Shown one piece after another: positions 10,778 to 22,706 of a stretch of DNA of 64,000 bases. Source of the stretch: Cycas panzhihuaensis (taxonomy: Eukaryota > Cycadophyta); the NCBI GenBank assembly GCA_023213395.1, contig CM041465.1, positions 191,773,741-191,837,740 on the forward strand. Reading direction: 5' to 3'. The position numbers and the translations under genes are program-made. Within the stretch, counting starts at the first letter, position 1; each line of letters opens with the position of its first letter. The notes under the pieces are model-generated. The model was given only the letters and a program-made list of their open reading frames with translations, had not been told where the DNA came from and did no database searches.

Positions 10778-11081
10778 TGTCAAAGTGACATTATATCCAC
10801 TTATCTTGACTAATGTAAACATGGCAAAATATTGTGCAAATATTATGGTGTAATATTCTGATATTATTATGAGCGGATATAATATCAATGTATTATTTGA
10901 GGCACTTATGGATCTATATAGAGGATCTAAAGTTCATTGTACCTTACATTATTCTATAGTAATGTAATCTATATTTTATGGTGAATTTTATGCAAGGTTT
11001 CCCACATATATTCTATTGTATGTATGTTCATTTTGTGCTTGTTGTGTACATGAACAATCTATTTATCTATGATTTCTAACA
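10778..11081 (+). repeat. Element A 5' LTR
   Basis: It runs from TGTCAAAGTGACATTATATC to GATTTCTAACA and matches 22718-23009 along its whole length. The PBS follows at once. Confidence 0.85.
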
Positions 11082-11099
11082 TGGTATCAAAGTAGATGG
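11082..11099 (+). other. tRNA-iMet primer-binding site of element A
   Basis: TGGTATCAAAGTAGATGG follows the LTR end directly. It matches the initiator tRNA-Met site TGGTATCAGAGC except for a G-to-A and the last base. Confidence 0.8.
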
Positions 11100-12110
11100 T
11101 CATGCATAAGTAGGCATGTGTTGGGCAAAGATTTATAGATTATAGGTTGCCAAGTTATGCTAGCTCCACCTTTCATTGAGGATTATCTTCTCTAATAGCC
11201 AAAGGACAACGAGAGGTGTAGTGATAATGTGCAAACTCTCGATACCTTTTACCTATTTTGTAAGGGTTCGTTAGTCCTCAGTAGTGTGTAGAAGAGTATA
11301 GGAGATTGCTTTATCTTGTGCACATGTCTCAGTACAAAGGGTTACCTATTACCCCCTACTTCTATAGATACAACCTTTGATTACTCAGTTACTAGATAAG
11401 AGATATATAACATGCTAGTTCTATAAATAGTAATTAAGATGGCCATAGATTAAAGATGATCAAGAGAGTTGCATCCTTTTGTTGTGTGTTAGCGATTGCT
11501 AAGGTAAATTATAGTCAACAATAGAGATGTCATTTCTATAAACACATAGATTATGCTATAGCCATGAGGAGTTTCTATTGCACCCTTTGGTGGAGTGATA
11601 GTTAAAGCTATATTGCGACCAAAGATAGTCTATATGGTGTATATTATAGTTTCCTAGTTGTATTTAATTGTAGATGAAGTCGATGTAGATTAAGTCACCT
11701 TAGTTGAGCTATATCATAGATAGTGGATGTTTGATGTCATGCTAATTTACATACGAGACTATAGATTCTTGGAAGATATTCTTACTCACAATTGTTGTTA
11801 TCCATTATGTTATGTGTGCTTAGGAGAGTTAGTCATTTACATCAAAGAGACCTGATGAAAGATTGAGATGCCTTTGCATTACGTGGAGAGACATAGATCG
11901 ATGTAAAGTTTGGAGTTGTAGAGCTATGAATATTATGGCAAAATAAGGTATTTTTCTTATATATGCATTTTACCCTAAATTATATTGATATCAGTCTTTT
12001 ACATAATGATATTGGTTCAATCATTGAGTTGTTCACCATATTTTGATATCACCATTGATTTATCAAAGTTGCTCATTAATTTAATAAATTTAATTACCCT
12101 TTGATAGCAC

Positions 12111-12267
<157 letters not shown>

Positions 12268-12349
12268 CGCCCTTTGTTGATATGAATGTGATAAGGTGTT
12301 TTGAATAAAGTTGGCACAATTTTATTTTAAGGCCTTTTTTTTTGTTGAT

Positions 12350-12354
<5 letters not shown>

Positions 12355-12385
<31 letters not shown>
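12355..12385. repeat. Short (TA)n microsatellite
   Basis: About 31 bp of TA repeat, also present in the second copy near 56974-57003. Confidence 0.9.
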
Positions 12386-12387
<2 letters not shown>

Positions 12388-12610
12388 GGATTCATTAAGT
12401 ATCTTTTTCAAGTAGGCACACTACAGTGATTATACATTGTGAAATGTATGTGACATGTGACAAGTTTTGGGTATTCTTTATTGAAAATATTTATGGTTAT
12501 TATGAGAAATATCTACTTTATTATATTGATAAAAGGGTGTGTTATTGAGATTAAGCATGCATAAGTAGCTTGGGCAAATAGAAGTTGTTAATCATTACAT
12601 CGGTTTTATA

Positions 12611-12615
12611 TTGAT
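12611..12615. other. Target-site duplication, left (TTGAT)
   Basis: TTGAT precedes the TG of the nested gypsy and recurs exactly after its right LTR at 19133-19137. Confidence 0.85.
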
Positions 12616-13579
12616 TGATCTAGGAGGATCTACCTTATGTCTATAGGAAGTAGAAAATGCTAGGCATTGGCACAACTAAAAGAAATAGGACCAAAATGTG
12701 TCTAAATAATATGAAATTTTATGGAAATGACAAAGACACATCCCACTACATATTTGCAAAAGGTGGGATTCAAAACATATCGATTGGTTAGATTGCAAGC
12801 CTTGTTTCTGAAAATAGCACCTGACCATAAAAATATAACAAATACATACCATTTTTAAATTAGTAAAAATAGGGGAAAATAATATCCAAATGAGCTAAAA
12901 TTTTTAGTACATAAAGGGGACACATGCATCTCTATGTATACCAAATTTGACCTCAATTGGAGTTTTTTAGCCCTAGGTACCAAGTTGCAACTTTTTAAAA
13001 TTGAGTGAATGTCACTTATATAACATGCATTTTGATTGTTGGTAATTGGACTTGCATGAATGCAACTTGGAACATATGCATCTTGGTTGTTTATGGATTT
13101 CTTTCTATAAATTGAGCCCTATTGAGCTTATTTACAATGTTTAAGACTTGGTTCTTATGTGTGAGAGACACTTGACTTGGGAGCAACATTGAGGCAGCAC
13201 TTGAAAGGTCTTGGAGACCAAAGAGGAGGTAAATTTTAGCACTTTAAGTATCCATTTTGGAGAGTGGGAGCTTTATTGAAGGAGTCTTAGGAAGTAGGAG
13301 GCCCCTTGTGGTATTATTATACAATTTCTTCCTTGTAACTTACCTATTCTTTGTTAGTTATCTTTTTCTACCATTAAATAGAGGTTTTTTTAGCTTCATA
13401 AAAGTATCATTCTTTTTACCTTGGAGTAAGGGCAAGTATATATGAGTTGGTGTAGAGTATCCTTTTATGGACTCACTCTTTTATTAATGTTATTGGAAAT
13501 TTTACATTAATACCTTAGGATCTCAAGGAAAAATATTGGTAATTAATTTCTTCACCAATCACACTCCACTTTGGGATCA
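12616..13579 (+). repeat. Nested gypsy 5' LTR
   Basis: It starts TGATCTAGGAGGATC and ends CCACTTTGGGATCA. It pairs with 18185-19132, sharing for example TAGGCATTGG and ACCAATCACACTCCACT. Confidence 0.9.
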
Positions 13580-13584
13580 TATTT

Positions 13585-13597
13585 TTGGTATCAGAGC
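13585..13597 (+). other. tRNA-iMet primer-binding site, nested gypsy
   Basis: TTGGTATCAGAGC lies five bases after the LTR end and contains the intact initiator-tRNA-Met site. In the second copy it reads TTGGTATCGAGC, with the middle of the CAG altered. Confidence 0.85.
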
Positions 13598-13710
13598 ATG
13601 TGATCTTTGTTGTAGGGACTTGAATGGTACAAATAAGAAAAGGATACCAAGAGAAAGGAGAAGTTTTCTTGTGTTACAATCACCAACAAAATAAAGAAAA
13701 ATTAAGAACC

Positions 13711-14640
13711 ATGGCTGAAAAGATAGAAATCAGTTGAGAAGCTTGAGAAGAACATAGAAGTTTTGATGTAAATGATGACCTAACTTCTACCTCTAGTTAA
13801 GGGCAAAGGAAATAGAAGGAAGTTGAAGGAGGATCCATGGATGACCAAAACCATGAAGAAGAAGAGGAGGAGACCTTAAAGCACTTATTTAAAGAAAGCA
13901 AGGGTACTTCATTTTATCAACCCTTCAAGGTGGAGGCAAAGTTGAATATTCCAACTTATGATAGAGGTAAATGTTAAAAAGTTAGACCATTGGTTAGATT
14001 AAATTGAAACCTACTTCACAATTTATACTTATAGTAATGCTCAAAAGCTTTCATTTTCTAGGCTCAAGTTATGGAAACATACATTGATATAGTGGAATGC
14101 ATATTTGAAAACTCATGATGTATCTTCTTTTTTTTTGATGAATTTTATGAAAGAAATAAAGAAGCAATACTATCCCATAGATCATGAGGAAGACCAATGC
14201 ATCACTTAGTAATATTTATGCCAAGGGAGAGGTGTATATATCCAAGACTATACTTCTTTATTTTTCAAGCATGGCATGTTACTTGGTATTAATGTGGATG
14301 AACATAGCACTCTCATGAAATTCATTGGAGGATTACATGATTACATAAGGAAGGAACTAAGGCTTTTAAGGTTTAATCCATTAGAAAAATAAGTAAAATA
14401 ACTATTGCAATATAAAGTAAAAGCAAAAAACCTACACTTATATCTAAAAATTCTACTTTTACTTCTAATAAGCATGAAAAGAATCCTAAATTACACTCAT
14501 CTAAAAGGCAAGAAGCAAAGAAGAAAAGAACTAATTTTATTCAAAGTTCTAACTATTGTGAGCATTGTGATATTAGTGGACATGTTGCAACAAAGTGTTA
14601 GAATTTGCATCCGAGCTAAAGCCAAAGCATATTAAGAACA
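13711..14640 (+). pseudogene. Gypsy gag with CCHC zinc knuckle
   Basis: The likely start at 13711 opens MAEKI. After a Glu-rich run (EEEEEET) comes the capsid-like region with VEAKLNIPTYD, then after a frameshift LDHWLD and FMKEIKKQYYP, which is typical gypsy gag wording. The nucleocapsid knuckle CEHCDISGHVATKC (14557-14598) keeps the full C-x2-C-x4-H-x4-C spacing that binds RNA. The next codon is TAG where Trp is usual, a G-to-A change. Several stops and frameshifts make it non-functional. Confidence 0.85.
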
Positions 14641-14769
14641 TGAAATCAAGAAAGAAGGAAAAAGGAAAGCACTACTTTTTGAGGTGGAGCTTCAAAGTGA
14701 AGAGAAGAAGAGAAGGCTACTCTACTTACGAATTATGGAGATGATGTTATAAAGGAGGAATTATTTCAC

Positions 14770-15090
14770 TTGAAGCTTCAAGTAGGAAATAATACTATTG
14801 GTGCTAGGATAGATCACGAAGCCAAAAAGAATTTGATCTCAAAAAATTTGGTGAAGAGCATTGGGTCAGTAACTACTCCTCACCCTCATCCATATCCTCT
14901 TGGTTGGATCCATAAAGATGTACAAATGCAAATATCAAAACAATGTAGAAATATAAATATTAAAACAATGTACACTTAAATTTTTCATTACCAATGCTTT
15001 TGTTGATGAAGTGATATATGATATGGTACCTTTAGATGTATGCCATATTGTACTTAGGAGTCCCTACTTGTGGGATCAAGATGCACTTTT
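14770..15090 (+). pseudogene. Gypsy aspartic protease
   Basis: The protease cuts the polyprotein. GARID at the active site is followed by HEAKKNLISKNLV, where the family has D-[ST]-G then an NLIS-like stretch. The active-site triplet reads DHE here and DLR in the second copy (59437). Different damage in the two copies suggests that at least part of it is consensus error, not biology. The domain then breaks after about 69 residues and continues in another frame with FVDEVIYDMVPLDVCHIVL near 14996. Confidence 0.7.
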
Positions 15091-15204
15091 ATATTGAAGG
15101 GAGAGAAAGCACTGATTGATGAAGGATAACAAGGGCTTCATCATAAAGGCTACAAAGAAGCACTTGGACAAGATGACATTAATTTCAGCCACTTAAGCAA
15201 AAGG

Positions 15205-16130
15205 ATGACCAATGCATGTGGCAAATTTATCATCTTAATGGTAAGAAGCAAAGAAGAGCCAAGACATGAAAGAGACCCTTCTACTCATACTCTTCTTGTG
15301 TCACCTAAACAAATGCAACAAATTGAGGAGTTGAAGACAAGGTATGACATTCTATTTCAACATGTTTATGGGTTATTACCAAAGAGAAAGGTAGAGTATG
15401 AAATCACTCTTGTAGGAGATGCACCATTGCCTAATATTACTTTGTATAGGCAATCCATTATAGAGAGGCAAGTTAAGGAGTTACTTGATCAAGGGGTCAT
15501 AAGACCTTCATGTTCACCTTATGGGTCACCAATTGTCTTGGTGTCTAAGAAGGATGGAAGATGGAGAATGTGTGTAGACTTTCATGCTTTGAATAAAATC
15601 ATAATTAAAAATTACTATCCATTACCTCACATAGATGATTTGCTTAATCAAATTTAACATGCTTGTTATTTTACTACGTTGGATTTGAAAAGTAGTTATC
15701 ACCAAGTTACGGTCAAAGGAAGATAGCCTTCAAAACAAAGCAAGAACTCTTTGAATGGATGGTTATGCCTTTCGGATTACACAATATTCCTATAATATTC
15801 ATGAGGCTAATGAATAAAGTGTTAAGGCCTTACTTGGATAATTTTATTGTTGTTTATCTTGATGATATTTTAATTCTTAACAACACATGGGAGGAACATT
15901 TGCAGCATATAGAAGAAGTTTTGAAGACTTTGGCTAAGAATCATTTGAAGATTAATGTGAAGAAATGTGAATTTGGCAAGGAGAACTTAGTCTTCTTAGG
16001 CTTTGTAATTAGAGTAGGAAAGTTAAGCATCGATCCATTCAAAACTCAAGCCATCCTCAAATGGGCTGGGCCAACCAACATCACAGAGGTGAGAAGTTTT
16101 TTAGGAGCTTGTTAATACTTGAGAAAGTTT
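15205..16130 (+). pseudogene. Gypsy reverse transcriptase
   Basis: RT copies element RNA into cDNA. Visible in order: YEITLVGDAPLPN; the [13 protein letters not shown] region; [33 protein letters not shown]; then a stop where Gln is expected (15655). After a frame break come MPFGLHN and the intact catalytic box YLDDILIL (YLDD at 15855-15866), then FLGFVI. The frame ends at FLGAC followed by TAA (16113), again where Gln is usual. Between MPFGL and FMRLMN the usual NAPATF reads NIPIIF, which needs only C-to-T and G-to-A changes. Confidence 0.9.
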
Positions 16131-16600
16131 ATTCTCCATTTTTCGTAAGTTGCAACACCTCTATATGGATTGACAAAAGTTAGTAAAAATTTGCTTGGGG
16201 TTCTAAGGAGAAAGAAACTTTTCTTCTTTCAAAGAAGAAAATTTGTGAAGCATCTATTTTAGCAATGCCAAATTTACAAAGGACTTTTGAAGTAGAAGTT
16301 GATGCAAGTGGAAATGCAATAGGAGTTATCCTTATTTAAGATGGAAAGCCTATTGCTTACCATTGAAAGTCTTCACTCCTCAAGTGAAAAACTATCAACA
16401 TATGATCGGGAAATGTTTACACTACATCAAGTATGCAAGCATTGGATGTCCTACTTGCTTAAAAAAGAGGTTGTAGTTCATACCAACCATAAGCCTCTTC
16501 AATTTTTGTAAACCCAAAGTAAATTATAGCAAGTAAGAGTAGATGAGTTATTTATAATAATTCAATATTATAATTAAGTATAAAAAGTGATCTACTAACA
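16131..16600 (+). pseudogene. Gypsy RNase H
   Basis: RNase H removes RNA from the RNA:DNA hybrid. FEVEVDASGNAIGVILI carries the first catalytic Asp (16301-16303). A TAA (16337-16339) then replaces the expected Gln before DGKPIAYH. A frameshift at about 16366 (one C fewer than in the second copy) breaks the reading before KVFTPQVKNY. LQFL and the following codons contain two more stops at expected Gln positions. Confidence 0.8.
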
Positions 16601-16639
16601 AAATTATTGATATCTTATATAGACCACCTTATTCCACTT

Positions 16640-17920
16640 CTTCTTCTTCTTCTTCTACTTTTGTTTGTAGTTCTCTTATGAGTTTGAAGGTGGAGCTAAT
16701 CCATCATGAAGAGTATAAAGACCTATACCATGAAGATGAATCCTTAAAGGGAGAATTAGAGAACTTAGCGAAGGAAGACCTTCCCATCTTGATTGGAGGA
16801 TGGTCTACTTTTCAAAGGGGAGTAACTCTATGTTCCATTAGAAGGAGACAAGATCAAGTGGCTTAGAGAAGCCTATATTTCTAAAGTAGCCAGTCACTTT
16901 GATGTAGAGAAGGCTTTAGTAAACTTAAGAAGATATGTTGTATAGCCAAAGATTTAAAATGATGTAAGAAAATATGCAAAAGGTTGTGTAATCTATAACA
17001 CTTCTAAGCCTTCTACTAGAATCTTAGGATTGTATACACCACTACCTATTCCCACTAGGCCTTGGGAAAGTATCTCTATGGATTTCTTAAGGGGACTTCA
17101 TATGACTAGGAAGGGACATTACTATCTCTTTGTTGTTGTAGATAGGTTAAAAAAGATGATATACTTAATAGCTTATAAGAAGACAATCATGGGAGAAGGG
17201 GCAACTAAGTTGTTCTTTGAGCATCTATGGAAGAATTTTAGCTTGTATTTTTCTATCATTTACGATAAGGACACTCGATTCTTTTATCATTTTGGAAAAT
17301 ACTATGGGAGATGATGGACACTAAATTGAAGAGGAGTACAAATTTTCATCTTCAAACAAATGGATAAACCAAAGTAGTGAATAGAACTTTGGTATATTCT
17401 TTGAGGATACAATTCAAGCATCTAAAAACTTGGGATAGCATTGGCTTTTCTACAATTTGCATTTAATAGGGAAATGCATTCATCACACTCTAAATAACCT
17501 TTTGAATTTTGTTTGGGATACTTGCCTCAAAGTCTATTTGAGTTGGAGTTTTCCATACAAGTTAAGGAAGGATCTACCAAAGAGAAGGAGGGGCATGCTA
17601 AGGCTTTAAGATACTTGGAGAAGATCCAAAGAGTCCACAAAGAAGTACATGATCAACTTCTAAGGACTCAGTAAAAGTATAAGGAAAGACATGACAAGCA
17701 TAGGCAAGAGTGTACCTTTCAAGAAGGAGATTTGGTATGGTTATACTTAAGCAAGGAGAGGTTGAAAGGAGAAGGCAAGAAACTCAAACCTATTAGGTAT
17801 GGACCATTCAAGATTTTGAGAAAAGTAAGTGGCAATGCTTTCAAACTTGATCTTCCACCTTATATGAAAATATATTCAGTAGTAAATTATTGAATATTTG
17901 AAACTCTTTGAGCTATTCAT
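16640..17920 (+). pseudogene. Gypsy integrase
   Basis: The zinc-binding part is at about 16850-17010, with GCVIYNTSKPS where one Cys is lost. The core at about 17036-17400 has PIPTRPWESISMDF (first Asp), VVVDRLKKMIYLI and IYDKDTRFF (second Asp). The catalytic Glu is lost: the usual QTEVVNR reads stop-TKVVNR near 17365, both changes being C-to-T or G-to-A. The C-terminal part has IRYGPFKILRKVSGNAFKL (about 17790-17850). The stretch 16790-17240 differs from its second copy by dense substitutions, unlike the rest of the element. A TTC repeat (16635-16658) precedes it. Confidence 0.85.
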
Positions 17921-17984
17921 ACTATATGAGGAGCAAGACCAGTTCACTTTACCTTCAGTTGATGACTTATATTTGGAGAGTGAG

Positions 17985-18141
17985 GAACCTCTTAAGGAGG
18001 ATTATATCTTGGAGAAAATCCACTAAAACAAGATATAAGACACATGAATCTTTTACGATTGGAGGAGCATGATAGTTGTCTAGTAAGGCCAAGTGATTTA
18101 GTAGGCAACAAGGAGAACAACGCTTCCCCCATCTTCAATTC
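17985..18141 (+). pseudogene. Chromodomain-like tail of the nested gypsy
   Basis: Chromoviruses carry a chromodomain after integrase that binds modified histone. Frames here yield EDYILE and, after a break, SKAK-stop-FSRQQGEQRFPHLQF (ending 18141). This resembles the KAKW...FPHL end of gypsy chromodomains, with Trp replaced by TGA. The aromatic cage cannot be judged because frames are broken. Confidence 0.45.
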
Positions 18142-18184
18142 TAAGCCAAGTAGGAGTTGGTTGTTTTCCGAGGAAGGGGAGCCA

Positions 18185-19132
18185 TGATATAAGAGGATCT
18201 ATCTTATATCTACAAGAAGCAAAAATACTAGGCATTGGTACAACTAAAAGAAATAGGACCAAATGGTGTCAAAATAATGTGAAATTTTATGGAAAGGAAG
18301 AAGACATGTGAAAAAATAGGGGTCCAAAAAATAGCATTTGATTAGATGGAAAGCCTTGTTTTGTAGAAAATAGCTCCCACAACTATCAAAAAAATGACAA
18401 ACACATACTATTTTTAAATAAGTGAAAATAGAGGCAAATGATATCTAAATTATCTGAAACTTTTAGGATATAAAGGATACATTTGCATCTATATGTATAC
18501 AAAATTTGAGCTCAATTGGAGTTTGTTGTACTAGGTACCAAGCTACAAGTTTTAAATTTACATGAATGTCACTTGGATAACATGCATTTTGGTTGTTGGT
18601 GATTGGACTTTCATGAATGCCACTTGGAGCATGCATCTTGGTTGTTCATAGATTTATTTCTATAAATTAAACTCTATTGAGCTCATTTACAATGTTGGAT
18701 ACTTGGTTCTTGTGTATGAGAGACACTTGACTTGGGAGCAATATTGAGGCAACACTTAGAAGGTGTTGGAGACCATAAAGAAGGCAAATTTCAACACTTT
18801 AAGCATCCATTTTGGAGAGTGAGAGCTTCATTGAAGGAGTCTTAGGAAGTTGGAGGCCCCTTGTGGTATTATATATCATTTCTTTATTATAACTTGCATA
18901 TTCTTTGCTAGTTGTTTTCTCCACCATTAAATGAAGGTTTTTCTAGCTTAATAAAAGTATTATTCTTCTTACCTCGGAGTAATGACAAGTATGCATGAGT
19001 TAGTGTAGAGTATCATTTTATGGATTCACTCTTTTATTGATGTTATTGAGAATTTTACACTAACACCTTAGGATCTCGAGGAAAAAGATTGGTAATTGAT
19101 TTCTTTACCAATCACACTCCACTCTGCGATCA
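18185..19132 (+). repeat. Nested gypsy 3' LTR
   Basis: It starts TGATATAAGAGGATCTATC, right after the purine-rich GAGGAAGGGGAGCCA (18170-18184), and ends CTCTGCGATCA. TTGAT follows (19133-19137), the second half of the target-site duplication. Confidence 0.9.
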
Positions 19133-19399
19133 TTGATTCAAGGTGTTTTATTTAATTTTTATAATAGTATTATTAAATCAAACTTATGGAGCGAAGTGTT
19201 TAGATTTATTCTTTTCTTTAGCAATTTATTGGCATATTTTTAAGTGTTTATCTATTTTATGAAGCTTTAAACTTTAGGTGATTGAATAAATTATTATGTG
19301 AGGGAATACAACCTATTGGAGATTGGTTTAGGGTCTTATATTTACCATTTTTAAGTCATAGAAGTTGGTTCCATTGATTACTTTTAATAGGAATAACTT

Positions 19400-20150
19400 C
19401 AATGAATAGAGGGCAAATATGGAACTGGTCCTCATGGTTAACTAGCTTTGGGGAATTACTAAATTTGAATCATTAAGTATTCCCTTAGATGAGAGAGAAT
19501 GTATTCATTCTAAGGAGAAATAATTCATGTCTATAGGGTTATTTAAGTTATCTTTGGCTCTAGATTAGAGAGCTTTAATCCACAACCTTGAAACTCCATA
19601 TGAAATCTAGACCAAACTATGTGAGACATTTGAGAAGAAGAAAACCAATTGTCATGGTATTCTTATGATGGAATTGTTGAATTCTAAGGTAGAAGATAAG
19701 AACAACATTAGTTCTTACCTGAATAAAATCACTGATTTGAGGAATATGATGGATGAATTGAAGTCAAACTCAATTGATGATATCTTACTTTTTGCCATTA
19801 TTATGTCAAAGTTGCCTACTACATTTAGAACATTCTAAACTATCTATGCAAGAAATGAAGTTATGGAAGGTGAATTATTTGAGTCCTTTGAAAACCTAAT
19901 TCTAGTAGGAGATGCCAAGTTAAAGCATCATGGGATGCTTTCTAGTTCTAGTTCAAATTGGGTTTTGGTCTGAAGACTCAAAGAAAGGATGTAGTTTAGG
20001 AGGGCAAATCTACACAAAGATATGTGAAACCTCTCGGAGAAGAAGAAGTTCATAGGTAAATGCAATTACTATAAGAAAGAGGGCCATAAAGGAAAGCAAT
20101 TATTAGTTCAAGAAGCAAGATAAACACAAAGCTAACCAAGATGATAATGG
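19400..20150 (+). pseudogene. Copia gag of element A
   Basis: Copia capsid protein remnant. Clear stretches are LETPYEI, then TKLCETFEKKKTN, ISSYLNKITDLRNMMDELK and IMSKLPTTF, in the usual gag order. Near 20055 the nucleocapsid knuckle reads CNYYKKEGHKGKQ: the second and fourth zinc ligands are replaced by Tyr and Gln. The start is not clear and is probably close to 19360, after the nested gypsy. Stops and a frameshift separate it from the protease. Confidence 0.75.
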
Positions 20151-20189
20151 GAAGAGTGTAGTTATACATTTTATTAGGTTTTAACATTG

Positions 20190-20560
20190 TCATACGAGTC
20201 AAATCAAAAGGACTACTGGATCTTAGATTCAGGTGCTTAAAAACACATCACCTATCAGAAGCAAAAATTTGATGCTATAGATGCAAGTAGAAGTGATACT
20301 AACATAATTCTTGGGGATGCTCGTGTTTTGCCTGTAAAAGGTGTTGGTTTTATTTTACTTGTAGGAGATACATTCAATGGTGTTTACTATGTGCCTAAGA
20401 TGAAGTTTAATTTTCTTTCTAACTAGGAAATCTGCAAGCAATGTATAAAAATTGAGCTTTATAATAATAAATGCATAGTTAAGGATCTTAAGAAGAACTT
20501 CTCTATTGTTGCTACTAGGAGAGTGCAAGATAACTTTTGGGTATTTGAGAAATTTAGAGC
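20190..20560 (+). pseudogene. Copia protease of element A
   Basis: DYWILDSGA keeps the DSGA active-site motif (20226-20237) and is followed by a stop, then KHIT. The rest of the fold follows: NIILGDARVLPVKGVG, GVYYVPKMKFNFLSN, then TAG where Gln is expected before EICKQ. The connection continues towards the pre-integrase domain. Confidence 0.8.
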
Positions 20561-20599
20561 CTAATAGAATTCTTATGATTTTATTGCTAATGTTGATTA

Positions 20600-21320
20600 T
20601 ATGAGTGAGTTATAGCATAAGCATTTAGGTCGTCTTAACTATAGAATCATTGACTTAATGAATAAATTGAAGATAGTGGTAGGGTCGCCATATGTCCAAT
20701 ATTTAGAGGGTGTTTGTGAAAGATGCATATATGGAAAGCACTATCATTATCTATTTGTTAGGGATAGTGCATGGAGAGCAAAGGAGAAGTTGGAACTTGT
20801 CCATACTAACTTCATGGGTCCTTTATCCAATCCTTATATTTTTGGTGCTTGATTTATTCTTGTGTTTATAAATGATTTTAATAGAAAATCCTAGGTATAT
20901 TTTTGAAGAATAAGTCTAAAGTGTTTGATAGATTTTGTGAATGGAAAGTTAATGTTAAAAATGAGTGTGATACGAAAATAAATATTTTAATGTATGATAA
21001 TAGAAAGGAGTATGGCAATAATGCGTTTAATCAATTCAGCCTTGATCATGGTATTAAATGAGAGTTGATAGCGTCTTATACCCCATAGTAAAATGGTGTT
21101 GTAGAAAGAAAGAATTATACCATGATGGAGATGGTGAGGTATATGGTGTATGGTAAGAATCTACCTCCTATATTTTGGGCAAAATCTATTATAATAACTA
21201 TTTATATTTTGAATAGGATACCTACTAAGGTTGTTCATGGCATTTTCCTAGAAGAATATTAAACCGATTAGAAGCCTTTTATTAACTATTTCAAGGTATT
21301 TGGGTGCATTGCATATGCAT
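20600..21320 (+). pseudogene. Copia pre-integrase domain and integrase of element A
   Basis: HKHLGRLNYRIIDLM and CERCIYGKHYHYLF form the GAG-pre-integrase zinc region. FINDFNRKS holds the first catalytic Asp, ILMYDNRKEYGNNAF the second, and NGVVERKN the Glu. The usual YTPQQNG reads YTP, TAG, TAA, NG (stops at 21086-21091): two neighbouring Gln codons both became stops by C-to-T. The core ends FWAKSIITTIYILNRIPTK. Confidence 0.85.
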
Positions 21321-21779
21321 ACATCCCAGACATACATTAAAAGAAGTTGGATCATAAGAGTTTGAAGTACATTCTTTTAGAGTACTTATAAGAGAGTAAG
21401 GCTTACAGACTTTGGGAATCATAGGGTAAGAAACTTTTGATTAGTCAGGATGTGAAGTTTTATGAGTCAATGATGTATCATACTAAGGGGTCATTTGAAG
21501 ACAAGTTCTATCCTCCACTTCTTTTCTTTCCAATATGTGGTTCAATAGGTGTAGAGGTTAATAAGCCTAACATTATGCACGAAATAGAAGTAGGACCTAG
21601 TGGGAGTAATGATGAGGAACTATTACAAGTAGAGGTATGGAAAATACTCTATGTTCCATTATGGGCTAAGAGAACCATTGAGGACTTTGGTGTGATTGTT
21701 GAAGATCTAGAAGATGGTTAGAGAATTAAGAGTTAGCATGCCAGTCAAGCTTTGGTGGTGGATACCAAGGATTCCAATG

Positions 21780-22706
21780 ATTGCATTTCATATGAAGAAA
21801 TAAAAGAAGACCCATGATGGAAGCTATAATGGAGGAGGAGTATAGTTTTCTCATAAAGAATAATACATAGGATTCGGTTCCTTACCTCCCTCGAGAGCAC
21901 GGTTGGTTGCAAGTAGGTTGATAAGACTAAGTATCATTCCAACGAAGAGGTAGACAAGTATAAGGCTAGACTTGTTGCACATGGTTTCAAACAAAAAGAA
22001 GGAATTGACTATGAGGAGTCTCCAAGATGTCTATGATTTGATTGATCCTTGATTGGCTAGGTACATTTGGTTGGTAGTCACATTAAATGGATGTAAAGTT
22101 AGCATTCCTTAATGGAGACTTAAAAGAGGAGATCTACATAAATTGACCTCTTAATTCTGTGAATGAAGGTCAGGAGCATCTTGTGTATCGTTTGAAGAAA
22201 TCTCTCTATGGTCTAAAATAAGTATCACATGCTTGATATGATAAGATTAATGCTAGATTGAAGAAATATAGTTTTGTGAGAACAAAATTAAAGCCAAGTA
22301 TTTATATTCAAAAGAGTGAAACTACAATAGTTATTATTATATTGTATGTTGATGATCTTATTCTTACATGTAATTGTAATAAATTTATTATAGCTACAAA
22401 GGCCTATTTGGCCTATACTTTTGATATAAAAGATCTTGGGCATCTTCATTACTTCTTGGGTATTGAGATTAAGCAGATGGATGATCACATCATGATGTTG
22501 CAATCAAGGTATTCTCAATCTCTACTTGAGAGGTTTAGGATGAAAGACTACAAACCAATGAAGACACCATGTGTAAAGGGCACAAAACTTCTGAAGGATA
22601 TGGATAAGCCAACTATAAATGGGACTTTATATTGGTAATTAGTAGGGAGTTTGATTTAATTAACTCATACTAAGCCTAATATTGCTTTCAAGACCCCACA
22701 TTTACA
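21780..22706 (+). pseudogene. Copia reverse transcriptase of element A, RNase H missing
   Basis: RT motifs in order: a broken N-terminal part at 21830-22080; MDVKLAFLNGDLKEEIYI; VYRLKKSLYGLK followed by TAA (22219-22221) in place of Gln; the catalytic box YVDD (22345-22356) in ILYVDDLILTCN; then FDIKDLGHLHYFLGIEI and KTPCVKGTKLLKD. About 20 codons after the motif LVGSLI the sequence runs into the polypurine tract. The whole RNase H that normally follows has been deleted. Confidence 0.85.

Larger units (their letters stand above)
12616..19132 (+). mobile_element. Nested Ty3/gypsy element (chromovirus-like)
   Basis: This 6.5 kb element sits inside the leader/gag boundary of copia element A. 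Its LTRs are 12616-13579 and 18185-19132, with an exact 5 bp target-site duplication TTGAT at both ends. Gag, protease, RT, RNase H, integrase and a chromodomain-like tail occur in gypsy order. The LTR pair is clearly diverged by eye, so the insertion is not recent. Frames are broken many times. The second copy of this element at 57232-63756 has the same insertion point and duplication. Confidence 0.9.

Noticed and set aside
15000-22700. Reassignment of TAA/TAG to glutamine, suggested by stops at expected Gln codons
   Set aside because: CAA and CAG still encode Gln in the same frames. Trp codons also became TAG or TGA, other C-to-T and G-to-A changes abound, and frameshifts are present. Decay by deamination explains it.
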